Assembly (NCBI GenBank): GCA_000310025.1
Contig: FN649750.1
Coordinates: forward strand, 664,405-676,544
Source: Ectocarpus siliculosus
Taxonomy: Eukaryota > Sar > Phaeophyceae > Ectocarpales > Ectocarpaceae
Direction of reading: 5' to 3'
Length of the DNA: 12,140 nucleotides
Notes under the pieces: model-generated
What the model was told of the DNA's origin: nothing
The model's input: only the letters and a program-made list of their open reading frames with translations
Databases searched by the model: none
Made by a program: the position numbers and the translations under genes
In this document: positions 9,094 through 12,140 of the stretch, piece by piece
Position numbering within the stretch: the first letter of the stretch is position 1
How the letters are laid out: each line of letters opens with the position of its first letter

Positions 9094-9247
9094 GGTGTCG
9101 CGAAAACTAACGAAGGGGACAAGGTTTGACGTAAGACAGCCGGGGGAAGGTACGATATGGGGAACGAGGGGTTGACTGCGCGTGGGCACTAGTATGGCCG
9201 GCTGCATGGAGGCAGTAGTCTGGAGTAGACCTCGGCTTGGGTGGAGT
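9094..9247. other. Remnant between RT/RNase H and B1; the tyrosine recombinase gene is missing here
   Basis: About 150 bp separates the end of the RNase H frame from repeat B1. A tyrosine recombinase of this family needs roughly 1 kb, and no R..HxxR..Y-type sequence was seen here or in the rest of the element. The end of the RNase H frame (after about 8990) also stops looking like the family, suggesting that a deletion removed its tail and the recombinase. Confidence 0.6.
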
Positions 9248-9499
9248 TGAATGGTCGAGTACCATTTGGGGACTTGGTGACTCAAGACCCTTGCGTGCAG
9301 TAGCAGTAGCCGGTGTTTTCCCCCCGCTGGATTTAGCTGACTTGCGTTCGCAGAGAGAGGATGAGACAGTTTTTGAGGGGGAATCAGGCGCGTGGATTGT
9401 GTCTTTTCTCAGCGCCGGTAGGATCCTACCCCTTCTCTCTTTCTATCCTGGTGATCTGGAAACCGATAATGATGAAGCAACGCGAAAGAAATCAACAAA
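9248..9499 (+). repeat. Split direct repeat B1
   Basis: The segment runs from 'tgaatggtcgagtacc' to 'gaaagaaatcaacaaa' and matches 9880-10127 with about ten mismatches and one 4-bp indel. At 9417-9430 it contains a perfect 14-bp palindrome 'ggtaggatcctacc' that is shortened in B2. Confidence 0.9.
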
Positions 9500-9500
9500 C

Positions 9501-9778
9501 GCCAAGTTTGTTGTCGAAAACCGAATACACTGTCGTTTGTTGAAACCGTAAGAAATGAAAGCATCATCGTTGGAAAACTGGGGACTGGTATACGTAGATT
9601 AGATTCCGTGTGCCCCCCACTAAAAAGTTCTAGACATCACAGGAGAGCACACGTGCACCGGTGTTGTAGGTCGTAGCGCTTGTGAGCGCGAGAGGACCAT
9701 CGGAGTACGTGGGCACGCCGAAGGATTGAGGCACTGGCCAACATAGAACAGGTGGCCAAGAACGCAGTGTCTTTTTCC
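9501..9778 (+). repeat. Split direct repeat A2
   Basis: Second copy of A1. It begins 'gccaagtttgttgtcg' one base after B1 ends and finishes near 'gtgtctttttccc'. The tight B1-A2 join is the expected copy of the circle junction in this element class. Confidence 0.9.
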
Positions 9779-9879
9779 CGCCCACCCACTCCTTTTCTTT
9801 CGAAGGTGGGGGAACGGAAACGGGTACGAAGCCCTTATTTCCTTTGGTGAGGTTTCTAGAGTTGCCTGAAGGGTGTAGA
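9779..9879. other. Unique ~100-bp spacer between A2 and B2
   Basis: There is no clear match to other parts of the element, apart from a weak likeness of its last 16 bp to the DNA just before B1. It includes a 'ccacccactcc' run and a later 'ggaggtg'-like complement, but no gene. Confidence 0.4.
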
Positions 9880-10127
9880 TGAATGGTCGAGTACCATTTG
9901 GGGACTTGGTGACTCCAGACCCCTGTGTGCAGTAGCAGTAGTCGGTGTTTTCCCCCGGCTGGGTTTAGCTGACTTGCGTTCGGAGAGAGAGAATGAGACA
10001 GTTTTTGAGGGGGAATCAGGCGCGTGGATTGTGTCTTTTCTCAGCGCCGGTTCCTACCCCTTCTCTCTTTCTATCCTGGTGATCTGGAAACCGATAATGA
10101 TCAAGCAACTCGAAAGAAATCAACAAA
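9880..10127 (+). repeat. Split direct repeat B2 (right end of the retrotransposon)
   Basis: Second copy of B1. It ends 'gaaagaaatcaacaaa'; where B1 continues into A2, B2 continues into 'acatacattcata', so the element boundary is at about 10127. Confidence 0.88.
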
Positions 10128-10764
10128 ACATACATTCATACAGACATGCCCATATTCAAATATACATACATTCACGGCAGCAGGCGGACAGCAACGTCTT
10201 CTCGTTCTAAGGACAGCAACGCTGGGGCGGTGGTCCCACTGATATGTTTCATTTTCAGTATGCATGTCGTGTTTGCTGGTGTTGGCGATGGTAGTGCTGT
10301 CGAGTTTGCCGGCAAATATACCGTCGTGGCTTCTTCCTAGAACTTCCTTTTCCGTGTTCCACACTGAACACCTCGAAGCTCTATGGTGTGTCCCAGGGTA
10401 AATGAACAAAGGGACTGGACAACGATAAAAAAATATCAATCTTAGACTCTTTTCTAGATAGAGATGGATTGGTTGTGTCATACTAGGAAAAAAAAAAATG
10501 AAAAAATGAGACCCTAAAACAACACAAAACAGAATATCCGACACACACAAAACTTCACAGTACACCATCGTGTGCCATGTGCAGCATGTTTCAACACCAA
10601 TTCCACACGCGCTTGCTGTTTAACACAGATTCATAACCTTTTCTCGTGTTCTTTTCGCACCGCGTGCAACTGACACCGTGGGTGCTACCACCGTGATATA
10701 CTGTCAGACCCTATGATGAACCGCCATATGCATACAAGAACCGGAGACAACGCCAAACAAGCTA
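10128..10764. other. Right flank of the element and gene-free AT-rich DNA
   Basis: The first ~47 bp (10128-10174) resemble the ATAC-rich left flank, with 'catgccc', 'attcaaata' and 'acattca' in the same order. The rest has A-rich runs (about 10428-10437 and 10487-10506) and a short 'ggacagcaacg' doublet at about 10187 and 10212. A minus-strand open frame (10568-10101) crosses the element boundary and the A-rich runs and shows no domain, so I do not treat it as a gene. Part of this stretch may lie downstream of the poly(A) site of the minus-strand gene. Confidence 0.45.
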
Positions 10765-10770
10765 TTTATT
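10765..10770 (-). promoter_or_regulatory. Possible polyadenylation signal AATAAA
   Basis: On the minus strand AATAAA occurs about 60 nt after the TAA of the candidate terminal exon, in a T-rich and A-rich context suitable for a short 3' UTR. Six-base motifs are common by chance, so position is the main support. Confidence 0.4.
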
Positions 10771-10830
10771 TCAACAAACAACAAAAAAACACAACAAGAA
10801 AATGAAGTGCGTGCTAAGATTTGTGTGGCT

Positions 10831-11245
10831 TACCGTGCCTCCTTCTCCAGGCAAGCCTCGTCGAGCGGAACTGGCGTCTTCTCCGCACCCTTATACCTGC
10901 ACAGCAGCATGCACACAACACGATAAACTTACATCACATGTGCGATGGGAAAAATACCCATTCAACACCGTAGACGGTGATTAAACCACAGTCTACGCAA
11001 CAACGGCTGGCAAGATATTCAATTCTATGCATCGCAGATCCCCACCTCTGTCGTTTTGTCTCGGTCTCTGTCTCCGATGAGTCTGCTGTTGGTCGTTAGG
11101 TGAACCAAGTGAAGGAATTTCCATGCCAGTCAGTCTCTGTCTCTCTCTTGTCTTTCTCTCCCTCTCTGCCTCTGTGTGTCTCCCTCCCTCCCTATTTCTC
11201 CGCCCCCCCCATCCCCTTCTCGCTCCCGTGCCCCCCCACCCACCC

Positions 11246-11303
<58 letters not shown>

Positions 11304-11489
11304 TCCCTCTCCCTCTCTCTGCCATCTCCACCGACCACCGCACCTGTCCATCTCGATCTGCTTCGAGATCTCCGAGGAGTACAACGCTTTCAAAACGCTC
11401 GAGGAGTACTTCGCCAACGCTTCCTCCGACACCACCGCTTTCGCGGCCTTCCCCTCTCCCGCCACCACAGCCTCAGGTCGAGCTAGCAC
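10831..11489 (-). CDS. C-terminal two exons of an unidentified host gene
   Basis: Read on the minus strand, exon 11489-11344 follows a strong acceptor (pyrimidine-rich, ending cctgacgcag) and ends at a GT donor (gacag/gtgcgg). It encodes 48 codons including VVSEEALAKYSSSVLKALYS and then SSEISKQIEMD. The next exon, 10896-10834 plus the stop, follows 'gctgctgtgcag' and encodes YKGAEKTPVPLDEACLEKEA, then Arg and TAA (10833-10831). The phases match: AG from the first exon plus G from the second makes the Arg codon AGG. The intron is 447 bp. The peptide is helical and charged, about 70 residues, with no motif I recognise. Upstream exons would lie beyond about 11490, possibly outside the window. 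An alternative is that 'gtaagc' at 10833-10828 acts as a donor and the gene continues. GC-rich codons differ from the AT-rich surroundings, which supports real coding. Confidence 0.55.
11128..11320. repeat. Long pyrimidine tract with (CT)n core
   Basis: Pure (CT)n occupies about 11250-11299, with CT-rich compound sequence on both sides (11128-11320). It falls inside the proposed 447-bp intron, as a GA tract on the coding (minus) strand. Ser-Leu and Arg-Glu repeat frames across it are artefacts. Confidence 0.95.
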
Positions 11490-11654
11490 CTGCGTCAGGA
11501 AGAAACCGGGGGCCGGTCCAACGTCCAGACAACAAAAGCGTTGAAGGGTCTGGAATTGGGGTTCAGGGGGTTGGGACACTGCCCGGCCGACAAAGTTAAC
11601 AAGTCGTCAACAGAACCAATAAATATCGTGGCGAGGATATACGAGGTGGTAAAC

Positions 11655-12110
11655 GCACCACAGCAGTTGGATAGCTGGACGTATGTACTAATACGTGCCC
11701 GCCTCGCCGTCAACGGGTGTTTCGACTTGACGGACGGTAGAAGGGCCTCCGCAGACAGCAGCTGAAGGGAATAACGGTATGTGTTTGGAAGGCTGGGAAT
11801 TTTGCGCTCCCGGAAAAAGGGGTCTTCGCGGACGGCCAAAGGGTCCCCGGGGACAGCAGTTGCATGGCTGAACGTATGTATGTGCCCGGTGTCAAGGTTG
11901 GTATCCACGGACGGTAAAAGGGTCTCCGCAGACAGCAGTTGAAAGTACCCACGGTGGTACTCATTTGGATGACTGGAAATTTTGAGCTCCGGGTCAAAGG
12001 GGTCTCCCGGGAGGCAAAGGGCCCCCGCGGATACTGTAGTAGTTGAAGGAACACAGGGCAGTTGGATGGCTGGCATGCGTGCCCCCCCCGGTAGCGGGGG
12101 TCTCCGCGGA
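11655..12110. repeat. Compound minisatellite, ~177-180-bp period
   Basis: The landmark 'ggacggta(g/a)aagggyctccgc' occurs at 11732 and 11909 (177 bp apart). A second landmark, 'ctggraattttg(c/a)gctcc', occurs at about 11793 and 11973 (180 bp apart). Half-unit relatives ('acggccaaagggtccccggg', 'aggcaaagggcccccgcgg') lie between, so the period is a dimer of ~80-100-bp halves. A partial copy begins near 11655 ('cagcagttggatagctgg') and another ends near 12110. A minus-strand frame (12076-11495) stays open across it, but the peptide repeats with the DNA. It probably lies in an intron or upstream of the minus-strand gene. Confidence 0.8.
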
Positions 12111-12140
12111 CCGAATACGATTGTAAAAACGCCCCCCCCC

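Larger units (their letters stand above)
3324..10127 (+). mobile_element. Degenerate Ngaro/DIRS-like tyrosine-recombinase retrotransposon, recombinase gene missing
   Basis: The element is defined by split direct repeats in the order A1 - internal genes - B1 - A2 - B2. A1 (3324-3599) matches A2 (9501-9778) at roughly 96% by eye. B1 (9248-9499) matches B2 (9880-10127) at roughly 95%, plus a 4-bp indel. B1 and A2 abut with one base between them, like the head-to-tail junction of the circular intermediate of these elements. Known family rule: Ngaro and PAT elements use this layout and encode Gag, RT/RNase H and a tyrosine recombinase, with no aspartic protease or DDE integrase. Here gag-like and RT/RNase H pseudogenes are present, no protease or integrase motif is seen, and the recombinase gene is absent. 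An LTR element is argued against because neither repeat block alone flanks the whole element. Confidence 0.8.

Noticed and set aside
3324-10127. LTR retrotransposon with repeats A as LTRs
   Set aside because: A second, different repeat pair (B) flanks A2, no integrase or protease was seen, and the B1-A2 join fits split direct repeats better.
10101-10568. Minus-strand 155-codon open frame
   Set aside because: It crosses the retrotransposon boundary and A-rich runs, shows no domain and has low-complexity composition.
11100-11544. Plus-strand ORFs with Ser-Leu and Pro-Ser repeats ending in an acidic stretch
   Set aside because: They come from the CT tract plus the antisense of a minus-strand exon. 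The minus-strand reading has matching splice sites and phase, whereas the plus strand shows no equivalent support.

Overview
The window looks like nuclear DNA from a eukaryote with a repeat-rich, intron-containing genome. No bacterial operon structure, tRNA or rRNA was seen. The mix of a tyrosine-recombinase-type (DIRS/Ngaro-like) retrotransposon, a Helitron/Helentron fossil and GC-rich exons with GT/AG splice sites would fit a stramenopile such as a brown alga or oomycete. That assignment is inference and low confidence.

Left part (1-3300): decayed DNA. A short charged ORF or exon tail lies at 60-188. At 1037-1392 there is the C-terminal end of a Pif1-family helicase of the Helitron type, broken by frameshifts. 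It is followed at 1541-1887 by a broken OTU-like cysteine-protease domain whose catalytic Cys is missing. A ~75-bp tandem repeat (2038-2200) has a stray copy at about 2897-2966, and a long ATAC microsatellite fills 3093-3296.

Middle part (3324-10127): one retrotransposon of about 6.8 kb. Its ends form the split direct repeats of Ngaro/PAT-type elements: A1 at 3324-3599, then B1 (9248-9499), A2 (9501-9778) and B2 (9880-10127). Between A1 and B1, in order, are a leader, an array of 13 related ~85-bp units (3973-5514), a gag-like pseudogene (5608-6719) and a reverse transcriptase/RNase H pseudogene (about 6787-9093). Stops and frameshifts break both genes. Only about 150 bp separates the RNase H region from B1, so the tyrosine recombinase gene is absent. 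The copy cannot move by itself.

Right part (10128-12140): the element ends in microsatellite-like DNA resembling its left flank. Beyond it are the last two exons of an apparent host gene on the minus strand (11489-11344 and 10896-10831). Their splice sites are good, the reading phase matches, and an AATAAA signal lies about 60 nt after the stop. I do not recognise the protein. The intron between them holds a long CT/GA tract. Upstream of the gene fragment is a ~177-180-bp compound minisatellite (11655-12110), probably in another intron.
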